A stretch of DNA of 34,635 nucleotides from Klebsiella pneumoniae (lineage in GTDB: Bacteria > Myxococcota_A > UBA796 > GCA-2862545), in the NCBI GenBank assembly GCA_945882675.1, contig CAMCWU010000007.1:1-34635 (forward strand), in the 5' to 3' direction. Position numbers and translations under genes: made by a program. Below the pieces are notes generated by a model. It worked only from the letters and a program-made list of their open reading frames with translations, had not been told where the DNA came from and ran no database searches. This document shows, in pieces, positions 24,396 through 31,574 of the stretch (its first letter is position 1; each line of letters begins with the position of its first letter).

Positions 24396-24997
24396 TAGCG
24401 CTCATCGCTGCGTCTGCCCTCGCTGGCTTCCCCGGCGACCGCGTCAACGAGTGCTGCTTCGTCGTCGGCGCGAGCGTCGTCGTCGCGCTGGGTGAGGTGG
24501 AGGGCTCGCGCGTCGGCGGCGGGCTCGACCTCGGCTACCAGGCCCAGCGTTATACCCATGCGACCAAACAGATCGAGGGCGACCTCATCGTGTGGGCGGA
24601 GGAGCACCCGGCGCTGAACTACGGGCCCGTCGCGCACGTGTGGCGGGTCGGCGGCGCGTGGAACGCGAGCTTCGGGGCGCGCTTCGGCGTCGGCTGGCCG
24701 CTGCGGATGGGCCTCGGGCGCGGCTGGTACCCGGGCCCCGCGGTGACGGTGGAGCTCGCGCCGGCGCTGTCGACGGCGGGCTGGTTCGGCCTGGACGGCC
24801 AGCTCGCGCTGGATGCGCCGTGGGTGCAGGGCCGGGTCGGCACGGCGCTCACGGGTCAGGGCTGGAGGGCCCGCCGGGTGTCCATGGGGCCGTTCGCGGT
24901 GCTCGGGCTGCCGCGAAACTGGCCGGGCATCCCCAACTACTGGGACGAGCCGGAGCCCGGGGACCCCGTGCCGCCGAACGCGCCGGAGTGGCCGTAG
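24392..24997 (+). CDS. secreted beta-rich protein, paralogue 3 of 3 (diverged)
   Basis: The 201-residue protein starts at TTG 24392, overlapping the previous stop (TTGA). It has a short signal (MIALIAASALAG), then NECCFVVGASVVVALG and SRVGGGLDLGYQ, clearly related to the first strands of paralogues 1 and 2. The middle diverges (AHVWRVGGAWNASFGARFG, WYPGPAVTVELAPALSTAG), and the C-terminus is a Pro-rich tail (YWDEPEPGDPVPPNAPEWP). The Asn-Cys-Cys-like motif sits at the N-terminal end here instead of the C-terminal end, yet these ends would be neighbours in a closed barrel. It is last in the three-gene set and converges on the GltS gene, with the stops one base apart. Confidence 0.78.
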   Translation: MIALIAASALAGFPGDRVNECCFVVGASVVVALGEVEGSRVGGGLDLGYQAQRYTHATKQIEGDLIVWAEEHPALNYGPVAHVWRVGGAWNASFGARFGVGWPLRMGLGRGWYPGPAVTVELAPALSTAGWFGLDGQLALDAPWVQGRVGTALTGQGWRARRVSMGPFAVLGLPRNWPGIPNYWDEPEPGDPVPPNAPEWP

Positions 24998-24998
24998 C

Positions 24999-26222
24999 TC
25001 ACTTCAACACGTTCACGAACCCCGTCACGATGATCGCGTTCGTGAAGTCGATGAAGAACGCCCCGACCATCGGCACCACCAGGAACGCCCGCGGCGCCTG
25101 CCCGTAGCGCTCCGCGAGCGACCGCATATTCGCCATCGCGTTCGCCGTGGTCCCGAGCATGAACCCGCAGAATCCGCCGCTCATGACGGTGGCTTCGTAG
25201 TCGCGGCCCATCAGCGCGAAGATCGGCCCGTACGCGATGACGGCCACGAGGAGCACCTGCGCCACGAGGATCACGAGCATCGGGAGCGCCAGATCCGTGA
25301 TCTGCCACAGCTTCAGCGTCATCAGCGCCATCGAGATGAAGAGCGCGAGCGCGACGTTGCCGACATCGTCGATGATCCGCTGCGAGAGGCCGATCCGGCC
25401 GGTCACGTCGTCCACGTTCCGGATGACGGCGGCCACGAGCATCGCGCCGATGTAGCCGGGGAGCGTGACGCCCAGCGCCGTGAAGCCGGCGCTGACCCAG
25501 GATCCTCCCCACATCGCGACCAGGATCAGGACGATGGACTTGAGCAGGACGAACGCCTCGGCGTCCTCGCCAGCGGGGGTGGCGGTCGGCGGGTCGGCGA
25601 GCTGATCCTCCATCGCCTGCGTCGGAGGGGGGGTCTCCACCGGATGGGTCCGCCGGACCCGCAGGCCGTGCCGCTCCACCAGGCGGGTGCCGATCGGCGC
25701 GCCGATGACCCCGCCCATCACGATGCCCACCATCGCCGCGGTGACGGCCACGGCCTCGGCGCCGGGGACGCCGGCTGCCTCGAAGAGCGGGGCGAACGCC
25801 AGGCCCGTCGCGGGGCCGCCTGTCAGCGTCACGGAGCCCGTGAGCACGCCGAACAGCGGGTGCAGGCCCATCCCCCACGCGAGGCCGGCGCCGAGCACGT
25901 TCTGCGCCACGGCGACGACGGTCGCGAGCGCGAAGAACAGCAGGACCTGGGGCCCGCCCGTCCGGAGAAGCCGGATCGACGCCGCGAACCCGATGGTCGT
26001 GAAGAACGCCACCATCATCGGCGCCTGCAGGAGCGTGTCGAACTCGAGCGGAACCGACCCGCGCGACCGCGCGAACGTGAGGATCCCCGCCACGATCAGC
26101 CCACCGATGACTGGCGCCGGGATATTGTACCGCGCGAGCGGCGGCACGAGCCGGCGGACGCCGTACCCCGCTAACAGCACCGCCCCGGCGAACGCGACGG
26201 TCTGGATCGCGTCGAGCTTCAT
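24999..26222 (-). CDS. gltS: GltS-type sodium/glutamate symporter
   Basis: The 407-residue inner-membrane protein matches E. coli GltS across its length: YNIPAPVIGGLIVAG (32-46), MMVAFFTTIGFAASI, LFGVLTGSVTLTGG, a central hydrophilic loop (about 183-222), NVALALFISMALMTLKLWQI, and the end AFLVVPMVGAFFIDFTNAII. It would import glutamate with Na+. Two re-entrant-loop motifs differ from the usual form: GGHGTG is GGPATG (135-140), and CGFGLGATPTAIANM is CGFMLGTTANAMANM (352-366). Substrate specificity may therefore differ. ATG 26222 overlaps the stop of the upstream alkylation-repair-like gene (ATGA), and the extended frame upstream was rejected. Confidence 0.93.
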   Translation of the reverse strand: MKLDAIQTVAFAGAVLLAGYGVRRLVPPLARYNIPAPVIGGLIVAGILTFARSRGSVPLEFDTLLQAPMMVAFFTTIGFAASIRLLRTGGPQVLLFFALATVVAVAQNVLGAGLAWGMGLHPLFGVLTGSVTLTGGPATGLAFAPLFEAAGVPGAEAVAVTAAMVGIVMGGVIGAPIGTRLVERHGLRVRRTHPVETPPPTQAMEDQLADPPTATPAGEDAEAFVLLKSIVLILVAMWGGSWVSAGFTALGVTLPGYIGAMLVAAVIRNVDDVTGRIGLSQRIIDDVGNVALALFISMALMTLKLWQITDLALPMLVILVAQVLLVAVIAYGPIFALMGRDYEATVMSGGFCGFMLGTTANAMANMRSLAERYGQAPRAFLVVPMVGAFFIDFTNAIIVTGFVNVLK

Positions 26223-26983
26223 GCCGCCTTCTCGGCCAGCGACCGCGCCGCCCGCCGGATCAGCCGCGGCGCCACGCCCTCGCTCTCCCACGCGGCGAGG
26301 AGGTCACGCAGCCACGTCGCGTCGTCCTTCCCGGCGTCGTTGAGCCAGTTCGCGACGGAGTCCTCGACGTACCGGCTCGGGTCGCGGCGCAGGGGCCCCA
26401 GGATCGGGAGGCCGCGGGCGGGTTCGCGGCGAAGCAGCGGGATCGAGGGCGACCACACGCCGCGCGGCCGGGTCGCCTCGCTGGCGAAGCGGCGGACGTT
26501 GGGGTCGGGGTCGGCGGTCCAGGCGGCGAGTAGCGCCACGGCGCCCTCGGTCTCCGCGATGATCGCGCCCCGCACGGCGAGCCACGCCCACTCACGCACG
26601 CCGAAATGCGGGTCCGCGGCCGACGTTCGCATCCCCGCGATCCGCTCGAGCGGGGGCCGTGCGGCGTCCTGCCCGTGCGCGAACGCCACCCAGCCCCGCA
26701 CCGTGTCCGACGGGTGCCGCGCAAGCGCCGCGAGCTCGTCGGGTGGGAGCCGGGTCCGGAGCAGCTCGCCCGCCCGCGCCATCCGCGCCACGATCCCCAG
26801 CGAAAGGTCGAAGTCGGCCCCGGCCAACGCGGGCACCGCCGCCGCGAGCAGCCGGTCCATCCGGATCGCGAGGCCCTCCGCGAGCGTGGCGCTCTCGGCG
26901 CTCCCGTCCTCGAGGCGCGCAAGCGTCTGCGGCGGCACGCCGCGCACGGTCGTCGAGCCCGTACGTCGCTCTGCTCCCGCCAT
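26219..26983 (-). CDS. DNA-alkylation-repair-like HEAT protein (AlkC/AlkD type)
   Basis: The 254-residue all-helical protein resembles the DNA alkylation repair family (PF08713-like, tandem HEAT-like repeats). Visible features are MDRLLAAAVPALAGADFDL, RLPPDELAALARHPSDTVRG, DPHFGVREWAWLAVRG, DPNVRRFASEATRPRGVWSP and DPSRYVEDSVANWLNDAGKD. The last two are characteristic of AlkC-type proteins (RRxxSExxRPRxxW and SVANxLNDxxKD). Such enzymes excise alkylated purines, although some relatives are inactive. ATG 26983 is chosen because the more upstream Met codons would add an Arg-rich, non-family extension. No strong Shine-Dalgarno is seen. The stop overlaps the gltS start, indicating an operon. It is divergent from the gene at 27121 across 137 bases. 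Confidence 0.78.
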   Translation of the reverse strand: MAGAERRTGSTTVRGVPPQTLARLEDGSAESATLAEGLAIRMDRLLAAAVPALAGADFDLSLGIVARMARAGELLRTRLPPDELAALARHPSDTVRGWVAFAHGQDAARPPLERIAGMRTSAADPHFGVREWAWLAVRGAIIAETEGAVALLAAWTADPDPNVRRFASEATRPRGVWSPSIPLLRREPARGLPILGPLRRDPSRYVEDSVANWLNDAGKDDATWLRDLLAAWESEGVAPRLIRRAARSLAEKAA

Positions 26984-27086
26984 CCAACGACCCCGCGTCG
27001 GGAGGATACCACGCCACCGCGACAGCGGCGCCGCGATCCGCATGCGGCGCCGGTCGCCCACGACGGTCCAACGCCGCTTCACTGGA

Positions 27087-27102
27087 TGGCACGGAGCGTG
27101 CT
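27087..27102 (+). promoter_or_regulatory. strong sigma-54-type promoter match
   Basis: TGGCACG, four bases, then GTGCT matches the sigma-54 consensus TGGCACG-N4-TTGCW at all but one position. GG is at 27088-27089 and GC at 27100-27101 with exactly 10 bases between. The predicted transcript start near 27113 lies at the AGGAGG just before the ATG pair at 27121 and 27124. Confidence 0.6.
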
Positions 27103-27120
27103 AGTTCGGGGGAGGAGGGG

Positions 27121-27786
27121 ATGATGCGACTGCGGAAGCTTGCGACGGGGGCGGTGCTGACGGCGAACCTGGTGGTTCTGGTAGCCACCAGCAAGAGCGC
27201 CGATTACCCGGACACCACCACCACCTGGACGGACGCGTCCACCGGGCCCGACACGGGCTGGACGGACACGACCTACACCGAGCCGTATACGACCCCGACC
27301 TCGACCACGGACACCGACGACGGCACGGACACGGGCGTGCGGGGCGACCCGTCGATCCGCACCGCCACGGACGGCCCGCTCGACCTCCTGTTCGACGCCG
27401 ACATGCGGATCGCGATGTTCGAGGTCCAGCTCGACGTCGGCCAGGAGCTGCTCGACGCGGGAGCGGTCGACCTGGTCATCGACCTCACGGGCGAGCACGC
27501 GCTGCCCGCGGACGCCGTCCTCGCCGTCTATGATCTCGCCGACCCGGCCGATCCGCTCCCCGCGCTCCCGGCGGCGTCGACCACGATCCTCGGCATCGGC
27601 GGCGAAGTCCTCGAGCCCGTGAGCCTCTCGCTGGAGCTCCCGATCGGGGAGGGCGGCATCACGGTGCACCACCTGGTCGTGACGCTCGAGGGCGACGGCG
27701 TCCTGACCGGCGCCGCCACCTTCACGCTCCGCGCCGAGACGACTGGCGAGATGCCGCTCCCGCCGCTGGTGATCGAGGTCCAGTGA
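27121..27786 (+). CDS. secreted protein with Thr/Asp-rich linker
   Basis: The 221-residue protein has a signal peptide (MMRLRKLATGAVLTANLVVL and a few more residues). A low-complexity Thr/Asp/Tyr-rich linker of about 45 residues follows (TTTTWTDASTGPDTGWTDTT and similar), then a beta-rich domain (about 75-221) with DLLFDADMRIAMFEVQLDVG and ELPIGEGGITVHHLVVTLEG. There is no lipobox cysteine. No family is recognised. Such Thr-rich linkers are typical of surface-exposed proteins in this kind of organism. A very strong GGAGGAGGGG precedes two adjacent ATGs (27121, 27124). A sigma-54-like site lies just upstream. Its stop overlaps the next start (TGATG). Confidence 0.75.
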   Translation: MMRLRKLATGAVLTANLVVLVATSKSADYPDTTTTWTDASTGPDTGWTDTTYTEPYTTPTSTTDTDDGTDTGVRGDPSIRTATDGPLDLLFDADMRIAMFEVQLDVGQELLDAGAVDLVIDLTGEHALPADAVLAVYDLADPADPLPALPAASTTILGIGGEVLEPVSLSLELPIGEGGITVHHLVVTLEGDGVLTGAATFTLRAETTGEMPLPPLVIEVQ

Positions 27787-28220
27787 TGCCCGGCGATCGC
27801 CTGCTGCACCCCGTCGCGCTCGCGGCCGTCGCGCTGATGGCGTTCAACGACCACTGGATGAAGGTGTACCAGCCGGGTGTGCTCTCCGGGAAGCTCTCGG
27901 ACGTAGCGGGCCTCCCGGTGCTGGCGCTGACGCTGTTCGCGCTGGCAGAGGTGGCGTCGCGGCGCCTTCTGGGCCGGCGCGCGCTGCTGGCGTGCATGGC
28001 CGTCGCGGCCGTGGGCTACACCCTGGTGGAGGTGTGGGCGCCCGCCGAGCTCGCGTGGTGCTGGACGTGGGGCGCGCTGCAATGGCCGGTTCGCGCTGCG
28101 TTCGCGGCGTCCCGGGGCGATGGGATGCCGACGGTCGCGCCAGTCCGCGCGTGGTCGGACTGGACCGATCTACTGGTGCTCCCAGCGGTCGGCGGAGCGT
28201 GGCTCGCTCGTCGCCGCTGA
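27786..28220 (+). CDS. small integral membrane protein
   Basis: The 144-residue protein has about four hydrophobic segments (near residues 8-22, 42-56, 65-90 and 125-140). A conserved-looking loop NDHWMKVYQPGVLSGKLSDV lies between the first two. I recall similar NDH...GxLSGKLSDVAGL loops in uncharacterised myxobacterial membrane proteins, but no function is known. ATG 27786 shares its A with the stop of the upstream gene (TGATG), so the pair is coupled; GTG 27783 is an alternative start. The C-terminus is basic (WLARRR), consistent with a cytoplasmic end. The secreted Thr-rich protein upstream is the natural candidate partner. Confidence 0.72.
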   Translation: MPGDRLLHPVALAAVALMAFNDHWMKVYQPGVLSGKLSDVAGLPVLALTLFALAEVASRRLLGRRALLACMAVAAVGYTLVEVWAPAELAWCWTWGALQWPVRAAFAASRGDGMPTVAPVRAWSDWTDLLVLPAVGGAWLARRR

Positions 28221-28300
28221 GAGCGAATTTCGATCGTGCGGATCGGGTCCGGACTGGCTAAGCGGCCCCCGTCCGCTGAACGGACCACGAGGACGCCCCC

Positions 28301-29299
28301 ATGATCAAGGCCGAGTACATCTGGGTCGACGGCAGCCAGCCGACCCAGAAGCTGCGTAGCAAGACGCGGATCGTGAAGAACGAGCGGACCCTCCCCGAGT
28401 GGTCGTTCGACGGATCGAGCACGTACCAGGCCGAGGGGCACTCGTCCGATCTCATCTTGCGCCCCATGTTTCACTGCCCGGACCCGATCCGCGGCGGCGA
28501 GAACGTCCTCGTCATGTGCGAGGTCTTCTATCCGGACGGCCGCCCGCACGAGACGAACACCCGGCAGTCGCTCCGGGCCACCGCCGAGAAGTACGCGGAC
28601 CACGAGCCCTGGTTCGGCATCGAGCAGGAGTACGTCATGTTCCGCGGCGCCCGGCCGCTCGGCTGGCCGGAGGGCGGATATCCGGCGCCCCAGGGGCCGT
28701 TCTACTGCGGCGTCGGCGCGGACGAGGCGTTCGGCCGCCCGATCGTGGAGGCCCACATGGACGCCTGCATGAAGGCCGGTCTGCTGATCTACGGGATCAA
28801 TGCGGAGGTCATGCCCGGCCAGTGGGAGTTCCAGATCGGCACGGGGAGCCCGCTGCAGGTCGCGGACCACCTGCAGATCGCGCGCTGGCTGCTCTACCGC
28901 ATCGGAGAGGACCACAACGTGAGCATGGCGCTGCACCCGAAGCCGGTCCAGGGTGACTGGAACGGGTCGGGCGCGCACACGAACTTCTCGACCAAGGCCA
29001 TGCGCGAGCCGGGCGGGATCAAGGTGATCGAGGCCGCCATGGGCAGCCTGGAGCGCCGGCACGACCTGCACATCGCGAGCTACGGCTCGGGGATCGAGCA
29101 GCGCCTGACGGGCCGCCACGAGACCTGCTCGTACAAGCAGTTCAAGTACGGCGTCTCGGATCGCGGCTGCTCGGTGCGCATCCCGCTGCACGTCGCGGCC
29201 GACGGGTTCGGTTACCTGGAAGACCGGCGGCCGAACGCGAACATCGACCCCTACGTCGTGTGCGACCTCATGCTCGAGACGATCTGCGGCGGGCACTGA
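28301..29299 (+). CDS. glnII: glutamine synthetase, type II (eukaryote-like)
   Basis: The 332-residue enzyme joins ammonia to glutamate with ATP. It is the short GSII type, not the 470-residue GSI. Features are EYIWVDGSQPTQKLRSKTR, PEWSFDGSSTYQAEGHSSD, FGIEQEYVMF with metal-binding Glu residues, GPFYCGVGADEAFGR, AEVMPGQWEFQIG, the ATP/glutamate site QGDWNGSGAHTNFST and LTGRHET. GSII lacks the Tyr adenylylation site of GSI, so control would differ. GAGGA precedes ATG 28301. The 80-base leader contains a GTCCG-N5-CGGAC hairpin close to the ribosome site. It is separate from the small membrane gene upstream. A sigma-54-like site follows just downstream for the next gene. Confidence 0.95.
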   Translation: MIKAEYIWVDGSQPTQKLRSKTRIVKNERTLPEWSFDGSSTYQAEGHSSDLILRPMFHCPDPIRGGENVLVMCEVFYPDGRPHETNTRQSLRATAEKYADHEPWFGIEQEYVMFRGARPLGWPEGGYPAPQGPFYCGVGADEAFGRPIVEAHMDACMKAGLLIYGINAEVMPGQWEFQIGTGSPLQVADHLQIARWLLYRIGEDHNVSMALHPKPVQGDWNGSGAHTNFSTKAMREPGGIKVIEAAMGSLERRHDLHIASYGSGIEQRLTGRHETCSYKQFKYGVSDRGCSVRIPLHVAADGFGYLEDRRPNANIDPYVVCDLMLETICGGH

Positions 29300-29360
29300 T
29301 CCGAGCGTTCGCAGACGCGAGCGCGGACGGGCCGCCGGCGGTCGTTCCGGGGTTTTGACC

Positions 29361-29376
29361 CGGCGTGGTTCTTGCA
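29361..29376 (+). promoter_or_regulatory. sigma-54-type promoter match
   Basis: CGGCGTG, four bases, then TTGCA fits sigma-54 with GG at 29362-29363 and GC at 29374-29375 separated by 10 bases, and a perfect TTGCA at -12. The predicted start near 29387 leaves a 23-base leader containing GGAG before the ATG at 29410. Confidence 0.45.
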
Positions 29377-29391
29377 CCGCTCTCCGGTGCA
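29373..29391 (+). other. 7-bp hairpin overlapping the -12 element
   Basis: TGCACCG (29373-29379) and CGGTGCA (29385-29391) are perfect inverted repeats around a 5-base loop. They cover the -12 box and the predicted transcript start of the gene at 29410. This could be a protein-binding dyad or a DNA structure at the promoter. Confidence 0.4.
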
Positions 29392-29409
29392 CGATCCCCC
29401 GGAGCCGAC

Positions 29410-29820
29410 ATGCCCGATCCCGCCAGGCCGCCCGATCCCGCTCAGCCGCCCGGTGCCGGAGCCCCCGCCGACCCGCCCGGTCGCGCAGAGGAGACGTCGC
29501 TGGCCGGCCTCGTCGACCGCCTGGTCGCGCGCGGCTACCGCTGCCAGCTCCTCGTCCAGGACGCCGGCATGGTGCGCTGCCCGGAGCACGGCACCCACGG
29601 CCCGAGCTCGGACCTCACGGTGGACGCCGCCCGCCGGTTCGAGGGCATGAGCGACCCCGACGACATGGCGCTCGTCGCCGCCGTCCGCTGGACTTCAGGG
29701 GAGAACCCGGCGTGCCGCGGCGTCCTGGTCCTGACGTTCGGGCCCATGGCGCCGCCGGAGCACCAGGCTGCCATCGCCGGCCTCTCGCACGATCACCGCC
29801 GCCCCGGCCCGTTCATCTGA
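29410..29820 (+). CDS. small RFEGM(S/T)xPDD-family protein
   Basis: The 136-residue protein has a Pro-rich N-terminus (about 1-30), then TSLAGLVDRLVARGYRCQLL, VRCPEHG, RRFEGMSDPDDMALVAAV and CRGVLVLTFGPMAPPEHQAA. The segment around RFEGMSDPDD and the following AVxW...G-VLV-FG resembles a small bacterial family often labelled phosphoribosylpyrophosphate synthetase without evidence; members typically carry RGYxxDF and RFEGMTxPDD. The CPEHG motif could bind a metal. Function is unknown. ATG 29410 is chosen because GGAG precedes it and a longer start at 29365 would overlap the promoter-like site. It follows the glutamine synthetase by 110 bases. Confidence 0.68.
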   Translation: MPDPARPPDPAQPPGAGAPADPPGRAEETSLAGLVDRLVARGYRCQLLVQDAGMVRCPEHGTHGPSSDLTVDAARRFEGMSDPDDMALVAAVRWTSGENPACRGVLVLTFGPMAPPEHQAAIAGLSHDHRRPGPFI

Positions 29821-29885
29821 ACGCCAGGACCTTCGACGCCACGGGCACCGCTGACCGCCACGGGCCCACCAGCGACCCCCTGACC

Positions 29886-30011
29886 ATGAAGATGACCGGG
29901 CGCTGCACGGTCCTGGGCGCCAGCCACCTCACGGTCGAGCTGACGGACGCGTCGAACGGGATCTCGGCGGAGGGGCTATCCGGAGACCCGGCCACCCCCC
30001 CGCCGGGATAG
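29886..30011 (+). CDS. possible 41-residue ORF
   Basis: A short frame begins MKMTGRCTVLGASHLTVELT and ends PATPPPG in the 211-base gap between two genes. It has no good Shine-Dalgarno. Its start resembles a beta-hairpin, but its end overlaps a hairpin sequence. It may be a chance frame; no family is recognised. Confidence 0.2.
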   Translation: MKMTGRCTVLGASHLTVELTDASNGISAEGLSGDPATPPPG

Positions 30012-30014
30012 CCC
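29973..30014 (+). terminator. long imperfect hairpin before the 30032 gene
   Basis: GGGCTATC (29973-29980) pairs with GATAGCCC (30007-30014), continued by CGG with CCGG, giving about 11 pairs with one bulge. No T-run follows. It could end the 29410 transcript or structure the leader of the 30032 gene, whose ATG is 18 bases on. Confidence 0.4.
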
Positions 30015-30031
30015 GAGGCCAGGGAGGGCGC

Positions 30032-30877
30032 ATGATCGCGTGGGTCGGAGCGGCGTTCGCCGGGGTCGTGGGCATCGCGGTGGACGTGGACGGTGGCCGG
30101 TGCATGCTCACGGAGGGCGAGCAGGTCGGGGCGTCGGTGGCGGGGCCGGACGCCGCGCTGGTGCGGTGGGCCGCGCCCCTCGGGCCGGCGGCGGTGCCGT
30201 CGGGGTCGCTCCCGCCGTGCGGAGGGATCCCGCCGATCTTCGACGCGAAGGTCCCGGTGACCGGTGGCGTCGTGGGCCTCAAGCGCCCGGCGACGGGCCA
30301 GGCCGGCACGTCCGCGGCGCTCCCCCTGGGCCAGGACCGCCGGTACTGGTGGGTGGACCTCGGGACGGACGCGCAGCCCTGGATCGCGTTCGACCACGCG
30401 GAGGGCCCGCCCACGCGCCTGCGCCTGCTCGCCGCGCCGCCGGTGACCGTGCAGGCCGCGCCCCTGCCGCAGGGATCCGTGCTGTTCGTGCCGCTGCCGC
30501 CGGGCGGGGACGCCGTGGTGACCGGCGCCGCGCAGGCCGTGCGGCTGCCCGACGGCGTGGCCATCCTCGCGACCGGGAAGGGCACCGCCACCGGCGCCGT
30601 CCGCCGCGCGGACGAGCCGCCGCAGGAGCTGGCGTTCGCCGTGGGCGGCCCGCTGAAGTCCACCCCGGACGAGCTCTGGGTGACCGTGGGTCAGCAGCTC
30701 CGCCGTCGCGTCGTCCCCCCCGTCACCGCCGCCCACAGCGGGGACCCCGCGACCGTGACCGTGGAGGTGAAGAAGGGACAGTTGATCCTCACGGGTCGGG
30801 CGCCGGGGCGCGCGCAGGTCGCGGTCGTGGACAGCGATGGGAAGACCTACGTGATTTCAGTGGCGGTCGGGTCCTAG
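30032..30877 (+). CDS. secreted protein with pilus/secretin-N-like C-terminal domain
   Basis: The 281-residue protein has a short signal peptide (MIAWVGAAFAGVVGIAV) and a beta-rich, Pro/Gly/Ala-rich body of unrecognised family. Residues about 214-279 (ELWVTVGQQLRRRVVPPVTA, then VTVEVKKGQLILTGRAPGRA and VVDSDGKTYVISVAV) resemble the N-terminal domain of CpaC/RcpA-type pilus proteins (T2SS-T3SS_pil_N pattern: a value at transition, a GxxPGxxxVxVxDxxG turn, then a final strand). In those proteins it precedes a secretin; here it is C-terminal with no secretin. It may bind an envelope complex. GGAGG lies 5 bases before ATG 30032. The next gene follows by 16 bases. Confidence 0.7.
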   Translation: MIAWVGAAFAGVVGIAVDVDGGRCMLTEGEQVGASVAGPDAALVRWAAPLGPAAVPSGSLPPCGGIPPIFDAKVPVTGGVVGLKRPATGQAGTSAALPLGQDRRYWWVDLGTDAQPWIAFDHAEGPPTRLRLLAAPPVTVQAAPLPQGSVLFVPLPPGGDAVVTGAAQAVRLPDGVAILATGKGTATGAVRRADEPPQELAFAVGGPLKSTPDELWVTVGQQLRRRVVPPVTAAHSGDPATVTVEVKKGQLILTGRAPGRAQVAVVDSDGKTYVISVAVGS

Positions 30878-30893
30878 GTGCTTACGATACCGG

Positions 30894-31574
30894 ATGACCA
30901 CACTGCGCCACGTCCTCCTCGACATCGACGGCACCCTCCTCGACAGCAACGACGCCCACGCGCGCGCCTGGGTCGGGGCCCTGCGCGAGCACGGCGTAGA
31001 GGTCGAGTTCGACCAGGTGCGGGGAATGATCGGCATGGGCGGTGATCTCCTGCTGCCGGCGGTCGCAGGGATCGAGCTCGACAGCCCGCTCGGGAAGAAG
31101 GTCGCGAAGACCCGCACGGCCATGTTCCTCGCCGAGCTGCCGTGGCTCAAGCCGTTCCCGCACGCGGCGGACCTGGTGCGGCGCCTGAAGGAGGCTGGCC
31201 TCGGCTGCGTGGTCGCGACATCGGCCGGCGAGCAGGAGCTCGGCCCTATGCTCAAGCAGTGCGGGATCGCGGGGCTCGTGGACCACGTCACGTCCTCGGC
31301 GGACGCTGCGGTCAGCAAGCCGGCCCCGGACATCCTCCAGGCCGCGCTCGAGAAGGCACAGGCCACGCCGGAAGAGTCCGTCATGATCGGCGACACGCCC
31401 TTCGACATCGAAGCCGCTGCGCGCGCCGGCGTCCGGATCGTGGCCGTCCGGAGCGGCGGCTGGCCGTTCACGGACCGGGACGGCGCGGTCGCCGTGTACG
31501 CGGACGTGGGCGCGATCCTCTCGGACTTCGACGCCTCGGTGTTCGGTCAGGGCGCGGCGGGGTCCCCTTCGTAG
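30894..31574 (+). CDS. HAD-superfamily phosphatase (phosphoglycolate/beta-PGM-like)
   Basis: The 226-residue enzyme has the HAD motifs: I, LLDIDGTLLDSND, with nucleophile Asp10 and acid/base Asp12; II, VATSAG (Thr109/Ser110); III, Lys142 in VSKPAPDIL; and IV, MIGDTPFDIEAA with Asp167 and Asp171. A helical cap sits between motifs I and II (about 18-85), as in phosphoglycolate phosphatases and beta-phosphoglucomutases. The substrate cannot be told from sequence. ATG 30894 is clear. TACGAT at 30884-30889 could be a -10 box giving a very short leader. The 3' end overlaps that of the convergent sulfatase gene by 28 bases. Confidence 0.92.
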   Translation: MTTLRHVLLDIDGTLLDSNDAHARAWVGALREHGVEVEFDQVRGMIGMGGDLLLPAVAGIELDSPLGKKVAKTRTAMFLAELPWLKPFPHAADLVRRLKEAGLGCVVATSAGEQELGPMLKQCGIAGLVDHVTSSADAAVSKPAPDILQAALEKAQATPEESVMIGDTPFDIEAAARAGVRIVAVRSGGWPFTDRDGAVAVYADVGAILSDFDASVFGQGAAGSPS

